From: Ptiloglossa arizonensis
Taxonomy: Eukaryota; Arthropoda; Insecta; Hymenoptera; Colletidae
Assembly (NCBI RefSeq): GCF_051014685.1
Contig: NW_027478984.1
Coordinates: forward strand, 62,001-126,000
Direction of reading: 5' to 3'
Length of the DNA stretch: 64,000 bases
A model generated the notes under the pieces. It was given only the letters and a program-made list of their open reading frames with translations, ran no database searches and had not been told where the DNA came from. Shown here in pieces: positions 12,801 to 27,309 of this stretch (position 1 is its first letter; each line of letters opens with the position of its first letter). The position numbers and the translations under genes are program-made.

Positions 12801-14705
12801 CGTTCTAGTTATTCGTTTCGAGCATCAGAACTGCGAAAATTTTGAGTTTCTCAAGCGTTTCTTACCTCCAAACTGCCATATCTCGCGAACGGATTGACCA
12901 ATCCGAAAAATTTCTGATGCATCTGAAAGTAGAAAGTCGCCCGATTACAACGGTATGCGTACTTTTCCCCTAGAACGTTCTAGTTATTCGGTTCGAGCAT
13001 CAGAACTGCGAAAATTTTGAGTTTCTCAAGCGTTTCTTACCTCCAAACTGCCATATCTCGCGAACGGATTGACCAATCCGCAAAATTTCTGTTGCATCTG
13101 AAAGTAGAAATTCGCCCGATTACAACGGTATGCGTACTTTTCCCCTAGACCGTTCTAGTTATGCTTGTCGAGCATCAGAACTGCGAAAATTTTGAGTTTC
13201 TCAAGCGTTTCTTACCTCCAAACTGCCATATCTCGCGAACGGATTGACTAATCCGCAAAAATTCTGTTGCATCTGAAAGTAGAAACTCGCCCGATTACAA
13301 CGGTATGCGTACTTTTCCCCTAGAACGTTCTAGTTATTCGTTTCGAGCATCAAAACTGCGAAAATTTTGAGTTTTTCAAGCGTTTCTTACTTCCAAATTG
13401 CCATACCTCGCGAACGGATTGAGCAATCCGCAAAATTTCTGTTGCATCTGAAGGTAGAAACTCGCCCGTTTACAACGGTATGCGTACTTTTCCCCTAGGC
13501 CGTTCTAGTTATTCGTTTCGAGCATCAGAACTGCGAAAATTTTGAGTTTCTCAAGCGTTTCTTACCTCCAAACTGCCATATCTCGCGAACGGATTGACCA
13601 ATCCGAAAAATTTCTGATGCATCTGAAAGTAGAAAGTCGCCCGATTACAACGGTATGCGTACTTTTCCCCTAGAACGTTCTAGTTATTCGTTTCGAGCAT
13701 CAGAACTGCGAAAATTTTGAGTTTCTCAAGCGTTTCTTACCTCCAAACTGCCATATCTCGCGAACGGATTGACCAATCCGCAAAATTTCTGTTGCATCTG
13801 AAAGTAGAAACTCGCCCGATTACAACGGTATGCGTACTTTTCCCCTAGGCCGTTCTAGTTATTCTTTTCGAGCATCAGAACTGCGAAAATTTTGAGTTTC
13901 TCAAGCGTTTCTTACCTCCAAACTGCCATATCTCGCGAACGGATTGACCAATCCGCAAAATTTCTGTTGCATCTGAAAGTAGAAATTCGCCCGATTACAA
14001 CGGTATGCGTACTTTTCCCCTAGACCGTTCTAGTTATGCTTGTCGAGCATCAGAACTGCGAAAATTTTGAGTTTCTCAAGCGTTTCTTACCTCCAAACTG
14101 CCATATCTCGCGAACGGATTGACTAATCCGCAAAAATTCTGTTGCATCTGAAAGTAGAAACTCGCCCGATTACAACGGTATGCGTACTTTTCCCCTAGAA
14201 CGTTCTAGTTATTCGTTTCGAGCATCAAAACTGCGAAAATTTTGAGTTTTTCAAGCGTTTCTTACTTCCAAATTGCCATACCTCGAGAACGGATTGAGCA
14301 ATCCGCAAAATTTCTGTTGCATCTGAAGGTAGAAGCTCGCCCGTTTACAACGGAATGCGTACTTTTCCCCTAGGCCGTTCTAGTTATTCGTTTCGAGCAT
14401 CAGAACTGCGAAAATTTTGAGTTTCTCAAGCGTTTCTTACTTCCAAACCGCCATATCTCGCGAACGGATTGACCAATCCGCAAAATTTCTGTTGCATCTG
14501 AAAGTAGAAAGTCGCCCGATTACAACGGTATGCGTACTTTTCCCCTAGAACGTTCTAGTTATTCGTTTCGAGCATCAAAACTGCGAAAATTTTGAGTTTT
14601 TCAAGCGTTTCTTACTTCCAAATTGCCATACCTCGAGAACGGATTGAGCAATCCGCAAAATTTCTGTTGCATCTGAAGGTAGAAACTCGCCCGTTTACAA
14701 CGGAA

Positions 14706-16909
14706 TGCGTACTTTTCCCCTAGGCCGTTCTAGTTATTCGTTTCGAGCATCAGAACTGCGAAAATTTTGAGTTTCTCAAGCGTTTCTTACTTCCAAACCG
14801 CCATATCTCCCGAACGGATTGACCAATCCGCAAAATTTCTGTTGCATCTGAAAGTAGAAACTCGCCCGTTTACAACGGAATGCGTACTTTTCCCCTAGGC
14901 CGTTCTAGTTAATCGTTTCGAGCATCAGAACTGCGAAAATTTTGAGTTTCTCAAGCGTTTCTTACTTCCAAACTGCCATATCTCGCGAACGGATTGACCA
15001 ATCCGCAAAATTTCTGATGCATCTGAAAGTAGAAAGTCGCCCGATTACAACGGTATGCGTACTTTTCCCCTAGAACGTTCTAGTTATGCTTGTCGAGCAT
15101 CAGAACTGCGAAAATTTTGAGTTTCTCAAGCGTTTCTTACCTCCAAACTGCCATATCTCGCGAACGGATTGACAAATCCGCAAAATTTCTGTTGCATCTG
15201 AAAGTAGAAACTCGCCCGATTACAACGGTATGCGTACTTTTCCCCTAGTCCGTTCTAGTTATTCGTTTCGAGCACCAGAACTGCGAAAAGTTTGAGTTTT
15301 TCAAGCGTTTCTTACCTCCAAACTGCCATATCTCGCGAACGGATTGACAAATCCGCAAAATTTCTGTTGCATCTGAAAGTAGAAGCTCACCCGATTACAA
15401 CGGTATGCGTACTTTTCCCCTAGGCCGTTCTAGTTATTCTTTTCGAGCATCAGAACTGCGAAAATTTGGAGTTTCTCAAGCGTTTCTTACATCCAAACTG
15501 CCGTATCTCGCGAACGGATTGACCAATCCGCAAAATTTCTGTTGCATCTGAAAGTAGAAACTCGCCCGATTACAACGGTATGCGTACTTTTCCCCTAGTC
15601 CGTTCTAGTTATTCGTTTCGAGCATCAGAACTGCGAAAATTTTGAGTTTCTCAAGCGTTTCTTACCTCCAAACTGCCATATCTCGCGAACGGATTGACCA
15701 ATCCGCAAAATTTCTGTTGCATCTGAAAGTACAAACTCGCCCGATTACAACGGTATGCGTACTTTTCCCCTAGGCCGTTCTAGTTATTCGTTTCGAGCAT
15801 CAGAACTGCGAAAATTTTGAGTTTCTCAAGCGTTTCTTACTTCCAAACCGCCATATCTCCCGAACGGATTGACCAATCCGCAAAATTTCTGTTGCATCTG
15901 AAAGTAGAAACTCGCCCGTTTACAACGGAATGCGTACTTTTCCCCTAGGCCGTTCTAGTTAATCGTTTCGAGCATCAGAACTGCGAAAATTTTGAGTTTC
16001 TCAAGCCTTTCTTACTTCCAAACTGCCATATCTCGCGAACGGATTGACCAATCCGCAAAATTTCTGATGCATCTGAAAGTAGAAAGTCGCCCGATTACAA
16101 CGGTATGCGTACTTTTCCCCTAGAACGTTCTAGTTATGCTTGTCGAGCATCAGAACTGCGAAAATTTTGAGTTTCTCAAGCGTTTCTTACCTCCAAACTG
16201 CCATATCTCGCGAACGGATTGACAAATCCGCAAAATTTCTGTTGCATCTGAAAGTAGAAACTCGCCCGATTACAACGGTATGCGTACTTTTCCCCTAGTC
16301 CGTTCTAGTTATTCGTTTCGAGCACCAGAACTGCGAAAATTTTGAGTTTTTCAAGCGTTTCTTACCTCCAAACTGCCATATCTCGCGAACGGATTGACAA
16401 ATCCGCAAAATTTCTGTTGCATCTGAAAGTAGAAACTCACCCGATTACAACGGTATGCGTACTTTTCCCCTAGGCCGTTCTAGTTATTCTTTTCGAGCAT
16501 CAGAACTGCGAAAATTTGGAGTTTCTCAAGCGTTTCTTACATCCAAACTGCCATATCTCGCGAACGGATTGACCAATCCGCAAAATTTCTGTTGCATCTG
16601 AAAGTAGAAACTCGCCCGATTACAACGGTATGCGTACTTTTCCCCTAGTCCGTTCTAGTTATTCGTTTCGAGCATCAGAACTGCGAAAATTTTGAGTTTC
16701 TCAAGCGTTTCTTACCTCCAAACTGCCATATCTCGCGAACGGATTGACCAATCCGCAAAATTTCTGTTGCATCTGAAAGTACAAACTCGCCCGATTACAG
16801 CGGTATGCGTACTTTTCCCCTAGGCCGTTCTAGTTATTCGTTTCGAGCATCAGAACTGCGAAAATTTTGAGTTTCTCAAGCGTTTCTTACTTCCAAACCG
16901 CCATATCTC
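14706..16909. repeat. 6-monomer (1050-bp) tandem higher-order pair
   Basis: Shared private variants recur at +1050: CCATATCTCCCGAAC at 14801 and 15851, AGCACCAGAA at 15271 and 16321, TTACATCCAAAC near 15490 and 16540, and AAAGTACAAACTCG near 15729 and 16779. The units are about 14706-15755 and 15756-16909. The repeat stops near 16909, where the next monomer has the ordinary CTCGCGAAC. Confidence 0.8.
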
Positions 16910-19900
16910 GCGAACGGATTGACCAATCCAAAAAATTTCTGTTGCATCTGAAAGTAGAAACTCGCCCGATTACAACGGTATGCGTACTTTTCCCCTAGGC
17001 CGTTCTAGTTAATCGTTTCGAGCATCAGAACTGCGAAAATTTTGAGTTTCTCAAGCGTTTCTTTCTTCCAAACTGCCATATCTCGCGAACGGATTGACCA
17101 ATCCGCAAAATTTCTGATGCATCTGAAAGTAGAAAGTCGCCCGATTACAACGGTATGCGTACTTTTCCCCTAGAACGTTCTAGTTATGCTTGTCGAGCAT
17201 CAGAACTGCGAAAATTTTGAGTTTCTCAAGCATTTCTTACCTCCAAACTGCCATATCTCGCGAACGGATTGACCAATCCGCAAAATTTCTGTTGCATCTG
17301 AAAGTAGAAACTCGCCCGATTACAACGGTATGCGTACTTCTCCCCTAGTCCGTTCTAGTTATTCGTTTCGAGCATCAGAACTGCGAAAATTTTGAGTTTT
17401 TCAAGCGTTTCTTACTTCCAAATTGCCATACCTCGCGAACGGATTGAGCAATCCGCAAAATTTCTGTTGCATCTGAAGGTAGAAACTCGCCCGTTTACAA
17501 CGGTATGCGTACTTTTCCCCTAGGCCGTTCTAGTTATTCGTTTCGAGCATCAGAACTGCGAAAATTTTGAGTTTCTCAAGCGTTTCTTACTTCCAAACCG
17601 CCATATCTCGCGAACGGATTGACCAATCCGCAAAATTTCTGTTGCATCTGAAAGTACAAACTCGCCCGATTACAACGGTATGCCTACTTTTCCCCTAGGC
17701 CGTTCTAGTTATTCGTTTCGAGCATCAGAACTGCGAAAATTTTGAGATTCTCAAGCGTTTCTTACTTCCAAACCGCCATATCTCGCGAACGGATTGACCA
17801 ATCCGCAAAATTTCTGTTGCATCTGAAAGTAGAAACTCGCCCGATTACAACGGTATTCGTACTTTTCCCCTAGTCCGTTCTAGTTATTCGTTTCGAGCAT
17901 CAGAACTGCGAAAATTATGAGTTTCTCAAGCGTTTCTTACCTCCAAACTGCCATATCTCGCGAACGGATTGACTAATCCGCAAAATTTCTGTTGCATCTG
18001 AAAGTAGAAACTCACCCGATTACAACGGTATGCGTACTTTTCCCCTAGGCCGTTCTTGTTATTCTTTTCGAGCATCAGAACTGCGAAAATTTTGAGTTTC
18101 TCAAGCGTTTCTTACCTCCAAACTGCCATATCTCGCGAACGGATTGACTAATCCGCAAAATTTCTGTTGCATCTGAAAGTAGAAACTCGCCCGATTACAA
18201 CGGTATGCGTACTTTTCCCCTAGGCCGTTCTAGTTATTCGTTTCGAGCATCAGAACTGCGAAAATTTGGAGTTTCTCAAGCGTTTCTTACCTCCAAACTG
18301 CCATATCTCGCGAACGGATTGACCAATCCGCAAAATTTCTGTTGCATCTGAAAGTAGAAACTCGCCCGATTACAACGGTATTCGTACTTTTCCCCTAGTC
18401 CGTTCTAGTTATTCGTTTCGAGCATCAGAACTGCGAAAATTTTGAGTTTCTCAAGCGTTTCTTACCTCCAAACTGCCATATCTCGCGAACGGATTGACTA
18501 ATCCGCAAAATTTCTGTTGCATCTGAAAGTAGAAAGTCGCCCGATTACAACGGTATGCCTACTTTTCCCCTAGAACGTTCTAGTTATGCTTGTCGAGCAT
18601 CAGAACTGCGAAAATTTTGAGTTTCTCAAGCGTTTCTTACCTCCAAACTGCCATATCTCGCGAACGGATTGACCAATCCGCAAAATTTCTGTTGCATCTG
18701 AAAGTAGAAACTCGCCCGATTACAACGGTATGCGTACTTTTCCCCTAGTCCGTTCTAGTTATTCGTTTCGAGCATCAGAACTGCGAAAATTTTGAGTTTT
18801 TCAAGCGTTTCTTACTTCCAAATTGCCATACCTCGCGAACGGATTGAGCAATCCGCAAAATTTCTGTTGCATTTGAAGGTAGAAACTCCCCCGTTTACAA
18901 CGGTATGCGTACTTTTCCCCTAGGCCGTTCTAGTTATTCGTTTCGAGCATCAGAACTGCGAAAATTTTGAGTTTCTCAAGCGTTTCTTACCTCCAAACTG
19001 CCATATCTCGCGAACGGATTGACCAATCCGCAAAATTTCTGTTGCATCTGAAAGTAGAAACTCGCCCGATTACAACGGTATGCGTACTTTTCCCCTAGTC
19101 CGTTCTAGTTATTCGTTTCGAGCATCAGAACTGCGAAAATTTTGAGTTTCTCAAGCGTTTCTTACCTCCAAACTGCCATATCTCGCGAACGGATTGAGCA
19201 ATCCGCAAAATTTCTGTTGCATCTGAAAGTACAAACTCGCCCGATTACAACGGTATGCCTACTTTTCCCCTAGGCCGTTCTAGTTATTCGTTTCGAGCAT
19301 CAGAACTGCGAAAATGTTGAGTTTCTCAAGCGTTTCTTACTACAAACTGCCATATCTCGCGAACGGATTGACCTATCCGCAAAATTTCTGTTGCATCTGA
19401 AAGTAGAAACTCGCCCGATTACAACGGTATGCGTACTTTTCCCCTAGTCCGTTCTAGTTATTCGTTTCGAGCATCAGAACTGCGAAAATTTTGAGTTTTT
19501 CAAGCGTTTCTTACTTCCAAATTGCCATACCTCGCGAACGGATTGAGCAATCCGCAAAATTTCTGTTGCATCTGAAGGTAGAAACTCGCCCGTTTACAAC
19601 GGTATGCGTACTTTTCCCCTAGGCCGTTCTAGTTATTCGTTTCGAGCATCAAAACTGCGAAAATTTTGAGTTTCTCAAGCGTTTCTTACTTCCAAACCGC
19701 CATATCTCGCGAACGGATTGACCAATCCGCAAAATTTCTGTTGCATCTGAAAGTAGAAACTCGCCCGATTACAACGGTATGCGTACTTTTCCCCTAGTCC
19801 GTTCTAGTTATTCGTTTCGAGCATCAGAACTGCGAAAATTTTGAGTTTCTCAAGCGTATCTTACCTCCAAACTGCCATATCTCGCGAACGGATTGACCAA

Positions 19901-22461
19901 TCCGCAAAATTTCTGTTGCATCTGAAAGTACAAACTCGCCCGATTACAACGGTATGCGTACTTTTCCCCTAGGCCGTTCTAGTTATTCGTTTCGAGCATC
20001 AGAACTGCGAAAATTTTGAGTTTCTCAAGCGTTTCTTACTTCCAAACCGCCATATCTCCCGAACGGATTGACCAATCCGCAAAATTTCTGTTGCATCTGA
20101 AAGTAGAAACTCGCCCGTTTACAACGGAATGCGTACTTTTCCCCTAGGCCGTTCTAGTTAATCGTTTCGAGCATCAGAACTGCGAAAATTTTGTGTTTCT
20201 CAAGCGTTTCTTACTTCCAAACTGCCATATCTCGCGAACGGATTGACCAATCCGCAAAATTTCTGATGCATCTGAAAGTAGAAAGTCGCCCGATTACAAC
20301 GGTATGCGTACTTTTCCCCTAGAACGTTCTAGTTATGCTTGTCGAGCATCAGAACTGCGAAAATTTTGAGTTTCTCAAGCGTTTCTTACCTCCAAACTGC
20401 CATATCTCGCGAACGGATTGACAAATCCGCAAAATTTCTGTTGCATCTGAAAGTAGAAACTCGCCCGATTACAACGGTATGCGTACTTCTCCCCTAGTCC
20501 GTTCTAGTTATTCGTTTCGAGCATCAGAACTGCGAAAATTTTGAGTTTTTCAAGCGTTTCTTACTTCCAAATTGCCATACCTCGCGAACGGATTGAGCAA
20601 TCCGCAAAATTTCTGTTGCATCTGAAGGTAGAAACTCGCCCGTTTACAACGGTATGCGTACTTTTCCCCTAGGCCGTTCTAGTTATTCGTTTCGAGCATC
20701 AGAACTGCGAAAATTTTGAGTTTCTCAAGCGTTTCTTACTTCCAAACCGCCATATCTCGCGAACGGATTGACCAATCCGCAAAATTTCTGTTGCATCTGA
20801 AAGTAGAAACTCACCCGATTACAACGGTATGCGTACTTTTCCCCTAGGCCGTTCTAGTTATTCTTTTCGAGCATCAGAACTGCGAAAATTTGGAGTTTCT
20901 CAAGCGTTTCTTACATCCAAACTGCCATATCTCGCGAACGGATTGACCAATCCGCAAAATTTCTGTTGCATCTGAAAGTAGAAACTCGCCCGATTACAAC
21001 GGTATGCGTACTTTTCCCCTAGTCCGTTCTAGTTATTCGTTTCGAGCATCAGAACTGCGAAAATTTTGAGTTTCTCAAGCGTTTCTTACCTCCAAACTGC
21101 CATATCTCGCGAACGGATTGACCAATCCGCAAAATTTCTGTTGCATCTGAAAGTACAAACTCGCCCGATTACAACGGTATGCGTACTTTTCCCCTAGGCC
21201 GTTCTAGTTATTCGTTTCGAGCATCAGAACTGCGAAAATTTTGAGTTTCTCAAGCGTTTCTTACTTCCAAACCGCCATATCTCGCGAACGGATTGACCAA
21301 TCCAAAAAATTTCTGTTGCATCTGAAAGTAGAAACTCGCCCGATTACAACGGTATGCGTACTTTTCCCCTAGGCCGTTCTAGTTAATCGTTTCGAGCATC
21401 AGAACTGCGAAAATTTTGAGTTTCTCAAGCGTTTCTTTCTTCCAAACTGCCATATCTCGCGAACGGATTGACCAATCCGCAAAATTTCTGATGCATCTGA
21501 AAGTAGAAAGTCGCCCGATTACAACGGTATGCGTACTTTTCCCCTAGAACGTTCTAGTTATGCTTGTCGAGCATCAGAACTGCGAAAATTTTGAGTTTCT
21601 CAAGCATTTCTTACCTCCAAACTGCCATATCTCGCGAACGGATTGACCAATCCGCAAAATTTCTGTTGCATCTGAAAGTAGAAACTCGCCCGATTACAAC
21701 GGTATGCGTACTTCTCCCCTAGTTCGTTCTAGTTATTCGTTTCGAGCATCAGAACTGCGAAAATTTTGAGTTTTTCAAGCGTTTCTTACTTCCAAATTGC
21801 CATACCTCGCGAACGGATTGAGCAATCCGCAAAATTTCTGTTGCATCTGAAGGTAGAAACTCGCCCGTTTACAACGGTATGCGTACTTTTCCCCTAGGCC
21901 GTTCTAGTTATTCGTTTCGAGCATCAGAACTGCGAAAATTTTGAGTTTCTCAAGCGTTTCTTACTTCCAAACCGCCATATCTCGCGAACGGATTGACCAA
22001 TCCGCAAAATTTCTGTTGCATCTGAAAGTACAAACTCGCCCGATTACAACGGTATGCCTACTTTTCCCCTAGGCCGTTCTAGTTATTCGTTTCGAGCATC
22101 AGAACTGCGAAAATTTTGAGATTCTCAAGCGTTTCTTACTTCCAAACCGCCATATCTCGCGAACGGATTGACCAATCCGCAAAATTTCTGTTGCATCTGA
22201 AAGTAGAAACTCGCCCGATTACAACGGTATTCGTACTTTTCCCCTAGTCCGTTCTAGTTATTCGTTTCGAGCATCAGAACTGCGAAAATTATGAGTTTCT
22301 CAAGCGTTTCTTACCTCCAAACTGCCATATCTCGCGAACGGATTGACTAATCCGCAAAATTTCTGTTGCATCTGAAAGTAGAAACTCACCCGATTACAAC
22401 GGTATGCGTACTTTTCCCCTAGGCCGTTCTTGTTATTCTTTTCGAGCATCAGAACTGCGAA
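16430..22461. repeat. 25-monomer (4374-bp) offset repeat, copies at about 16430-18087 and 20804-22461
   Basis: TTACATCCAA at 16537/20911, AATCCAAAAAATTTC at 16925/21299, TTTCTTTCTTCC near 17060/21434, and AAAATTATGAG at 17911/22285 all recur at +4374. That is 25 monomers less one base, because a one-base deletion near 19341 lies between the copies. They part near 18088. Confidence 0.8.
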
Positions 22462-25400
22462 AATTTGGAGTTTCTCAAGCGTTTCTTACCTCCAAACTGC
22501 CATATCTCGCGAACGGATTGACTAATCCGCAAAATTTCTGTTGCATCTGAAAGTAGAAACTCGCCCGATTACAACGGTATGCGTACTTTTCCCCTAGGCC
22601 GTTCTAGTTATTCGTTTCGAGCATCAGAACTGCGAAAATTTTGAGTTTCTCAAGCGTTTCTTACCTCCAAACTGCCATATCTCGCGAACGGATTGACTAA
22701 TCCGCAAAATTTCTGTTGCATCTGAAAGTAGAAACTCGCCCGATTACAACGGTATGCGTACTTCTCCCCTAGTCCGTTCTAGTTATTCGTTTCGAGCATC
22801 AGAACTGCGAAAATTTTGAGTTTTTCAAGCGTTTCTTACTTCCAAATTGCCATACCTCGCGAACGGATTGAGCAATCCGCAAAATTTCTGTTGCATCTGA
22901 AGGTAGAAACTCGCCCGTTTACAACGGTATGCGTACTTTTCCCCTAGGCCGTTCTAGTTATTCGTTTCGAGCATCAGAACTGCGAAAATTTTGAGTTTCT
23001 CAAGCGTTTCTTACTTCCAAACCGCCATATCTCGCGAACGGATTGACCAATCCGCAAAATTTCTGTTGCATCTGAAAGTACAAACTCGCCCGATTACAAC
23101 GGTATGCCTACTTTTCCCCTAGGCCGTTCTAGTTATTCGTTTCGAGCATCAGAACTGCGAAAATTTGGAGTTTCTCAAGCGTTTCTTACATCCAAACTGC
23201 CATATCTCGCGAACGGATTGACCAATCCGCAAAATTTCTGTTGCATCTGAAAGTAGAAACTCGCCCGATTACAACGGTATGCGTACTTTTCCCCTAGTCC
23301 GTTCTAGTTATTCGTTTCGAGCATCAGAACTGCGAAAATTTTGAGTTTCTCAAGCGTTTCTTACCTCCAAACTGCCATATCTCGCGAACGGATTGACCAA
23401 TCCGCAAAATTTCTGTTGCATCTGAAAGTACAAACTCGCCCGATTACAACGGTATGCGTACTTTTCCCCTAGGCCGTTCTAGTTATTCGTTTCGAGCATC
23501 AGAACTGCGAAAATTTTGAGTTTCTCAAGCGTTTCTTACTTCCAAACCGCCATATCTCGCGAACGGATTGACCAATCCAAAAAATTTCTGTTGCATCTGA
23601 AAGTAGAAACTCGCCCGATTACAACGGTATGCGTACTTTTCCCCTAGGCCGTTCTAGTTAATCGTTTCGAGCATCAGAACTGCGAAAATTTTGAGTTTCT
23701 CAAGCGTTTCTTTCTTCCAAACTGCCATATCTCGCGAACGGATTGACCAATCCGCAAAATTTCTGATGCATCTGAAAGTAGAAAGTCGCCCGATTACAAC
23801 GGTATGCGTACTTTTCCCCTAGAACGTTCTAGTTATGCTTGTCGAGCATCAGAACTGCGAAAATTTTGAGTTTCTCAAGCATTTCTTACCTCCAAACTGC
23901 CATATCTCGCGAACGGATTGACCAATCCGCAAAATTTCTGTTGCATCTGAAAGTAGAAACTCGCCCGATTACAACGGTATGCGTACTTCTCCCCTAGTTC
24001 GTTCTAGTTATTCGTTTCGAGCATCAGAACTGCGAAAATTTTGAGTTTTTCAAGCGTTTCTTACTTCCAAATTGCCATACCTCGCGAACGGATTGAGCAA
24101 TCCGCAAAATTTCTGTTGCATCTGAAGGTAGAAACTCGCCCGTTTACAACGGTATGCGTACTTTTCCCCTAGGCCGTTCTAGTTATTCGTTTCGAGCATC
24201 AGAACTGCGAAAATTTTGAGTTTCTCAAGCGTTTCTTACTTCCAAACCGCCATATCTCGCGAACGGATTGACCAATCCGCAAAATTTCTGTTGCATCTGA
24301 AAGTACAAACTCGCCCGATTACAACGGTATGCCTACTTTTCCCCTAGGCCGTTCTAGTTATTCGTTTCGAGCATCAGAACTGCGAAAATTTTGAGATTCT
24401 CAAGCGTTTCTTACTTCCAAACCGCCATATCTCGCGAACGGATTGACCAATCCGCAAAATTTCTGTTGCATCTGAAAGTAGAAACTCGCCCGATTACAAC
24501 GGTATTCGTACTTTTCCCCTAGTCCGTTCTAGTTATTCGTTTCGAGCATCAGAACTGCGAAAATTATGAGTTTCTCAAGCGTTTCTTACCTCCAAACTGC
24601 CATATCTCGCGAACGGATTGACTAATCCGCAAAATTTCTGTTGCATCTGAAAGTAGAAACTCACCCGATTACAACGGTATGCGTACTTTTCCCCTAGGCC
24701 GTTCTTGTTATTCGTTTCGAGCATCAGAACTGCGAAAATTTGGAGTTTCTCAAGCGTTTCTTACCTCCAAACTGCCATATCTCGCGAACGGATTGACTAA
24801 TCCGCAAAATTTCTGTTGCATCTGAAAGTAGAAACTCGCCCGATTACAACGGTATGCGTACTTTTCCCCTAGGCCGTTCTAGTTATTCGTTTCGAGCATC
24901 AGAACTGCGAAAATTTTGAGTTTCTCAAGCGTTTCTTACCTCCAAACTGCCATATCTCGCGAACGGATTGACTAATCCGCAAAATTTCTGTTGCATCTGA
25001 AAGTAGAAACTCGCCCGATTACAACGGTATGCGTACTTCTCCCCTAGTCCGTTCTAGTTATTCGTTTCGAGCATCAGAACTGCGAAAATTTTGAGTTTTT
25101 CAAGCGTTTCTTACTTCCAAATTGCCATACCTCGCGAACGGATTGAGCAATCCGCAAAATTTCTGTTGCATCTGAAGGTAGAAACTCGCCCGATTACAAC
25201 GGTATGCGTACTTTTCCCCTAGTCCGTTCTAGTTATTCGTTTCGAGCATCAGAACTGCGAAAATTTTGAGTTTTTCAAGCGTTTCTTACTTCCAAATTGC
25301 CATACCTCGCGAACGGATTGAGCAATCCGCAAAATTTCTGTTGCATCTGAAGGTAGAAACTCGCCCGTTTACAACGGTATGCGTACTTTTCCCCTAGGCC

Positions 25401-26930
25401 GTTCTAGTTATTCGTTTCGAGCATCAGAACTGCGAAAATTTTGAGTTTCTCAAGCGTTTCTTACCTCCAAACTGCCATATCTCGCGAACGGATTGACCAA
25501 TCCGCAAAATTTCTGTTGCATCTGAAAGTAGAAACTCGCCCGATTACAACGGTATGCGTACTTTTCCCCTAGTCCGTTCTAGTTATTCGTTTCGAGCATC
25601 AGAACTGCGAAAATTTTGAGTTTCTCAAGCGTTTCTTACCTCCAAACTGCCATATCTCGCGAACGGATTGAGCAATCCGCAAAATTTCTGTTGCATCTGA
25701 AAGTACAAACTCGCCCGATTACAACGGTATGCCTACTTTTCCCCTAGGCCGTTCTAGTTATTCGTTTCGAGCATCAGAACTGCGAAAATGTTGAGTTTCT
25801 CAAGCGTTTCTTACTACAAACTGCCATATCTCGCGAACGGATTGACCTATCCGCAAAATTTCTGTTGCATCTGAAAGTAGAAACTCGCCCGATTACAACG
25901 GTATGCGTACTTTTCCCCTAGTCCGTTCTAGTTATTCGTTTCGAGCATCAGAACTGCGAAAATTTTGAGTTTTTCAAGCGTTTCTCACTTCCAAATTGCC
26001 ATACCTCGCGAACGGATTGAGCAATCCGCAAAATTTCTGTTGCATCTGAAGGTAGAAACTCGCCCGTTTACAACGGTATGCGTACTTTTCCCCTAGGCCG
26101 TTCTAGTTATTCGTTTCGAGCATCAAAACTGCGAAAATTTTGAGTTTCTCAAGCGTTTCTTACTTCCAAACCGCCATATCTCGCGAACGGATTGACCAAT
26201 CCGCAAAATTTCTGTTGCATCTGAAAGTAGAAACTCGCCCGATTACAACGGTATGCGTACTTTTCCCCTAGTCCGTTCTAGTTATTCGTTTCGAGCATCA
26301 GAACTGCGAAAATTTTGAGTTTCTCAAGCGTTTCTTACCTCCAAACTGCCATATCTCGCGAACGGATTGACCAATCCGCAAAATTTCTGTTGCATCTGAA
26401 AGTACAAACTCGCCCGATTACAACGGTATGCGTACTTTTCCCCTAGGCCGTTCTAGTTATTCGTTTCGAGCATCAGAACTGCGAAAATTTTGAGTTTCTC
26501 AAGCGTTTCTTACTTCCAAACCGCCATATCTCCCGAACGGATTGACCAATCCGCAAAATTTCTGTTGCATCTGAAAGTAGAAACTCGCCCGTTTACAACG
26601 GAATGCGTACTTTTCCCCTAGGCCGTTCTAGTTAATCGTTTCGAGCATCAGAACTGCGAAAATTTTGAGTTTCTCAAGCGTTTCTTACTTCCAAACTGCC
26701 ATATCTCGCGAACGGATTGACCAATCCGCAAAATTTCTGATGCATCTGAAAGTAGAAAGTCGCCCGATTACAACGGTATGCGTACTTTTCCCCTAGAACG
26801 TTCTAGTTATGCTTGTCGAGCATCAGAACTGCGAAAATTTTGAGTTTCTCAAGCGTTTCTTACCTCCAAACTGCCATATCTCGCGAACGGATTGACAAAT
26901 CCGCAAAATTTCTGTTGCATCTGAAAGTAG
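18700..26930. repeat. 37-monomer (6474-bp) offset repeat, copies at about 18.7-20.46 kb and 25.2-26.93 kb
   Basis: Private markers recur at +6474: TTACTACAAACTG with GACCTATCC at 19371 and 25845, CATCTCCCGAAC near 20050 and 26524, and GACAAATCC at 20420 and 26894. The first marker includes a one-base deletion present in both copies, so the indel predates the duplication. A further copy of the first marker is at 33019 (+7174). Confidence 0.75.
20880..25180. repeat. 13-monomer (2275-bp) tandem higher-order pair
   Basis: Markers recur at exactly +2275: TTACATCC near 20912/23187, AATCCAAAAAATTTC at 21295/23570, CTAGTTCGTTC near 21719/23994, and AAAATTATGAG at 22285/24560. The two adjacent units span about 20.88-23.15 and 23.16-25.18 kb. 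Confidence 0.8.
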
Positions 26931-27309
26931 AAACTCGCCCGATTACAACGGTATGCGTACTTTTCCCCTAGTCCGTTCTAGTTATTCGTTTCGAGCACCA
27001 GAACTGCGAAAATTTTGAGTTTTTCAAGCGTTTCTTACCTCCAAACTGCCATATCTCGCGAACGGATTGACAAATCCGCAAAATTTCTGTTGCATCTGAA
27101 AGTAGAAACTCACCCGATTACAACGGTATGCGTACTTTTCCCCTAGGCCGTTCTAGTTATTCTTTTCGAGCATCAGAACTGCGAAAATTTGGAGTTTCTC
27201 AAGCGTTTCTTACATCCAAACTGCCATATCTCGCGAACGGATTGACCAATCCGCAAAATTTCTGTTGCATCTGAAAGTAGAAACTCGCCCGATTACAACG
27301 GTATGCGTA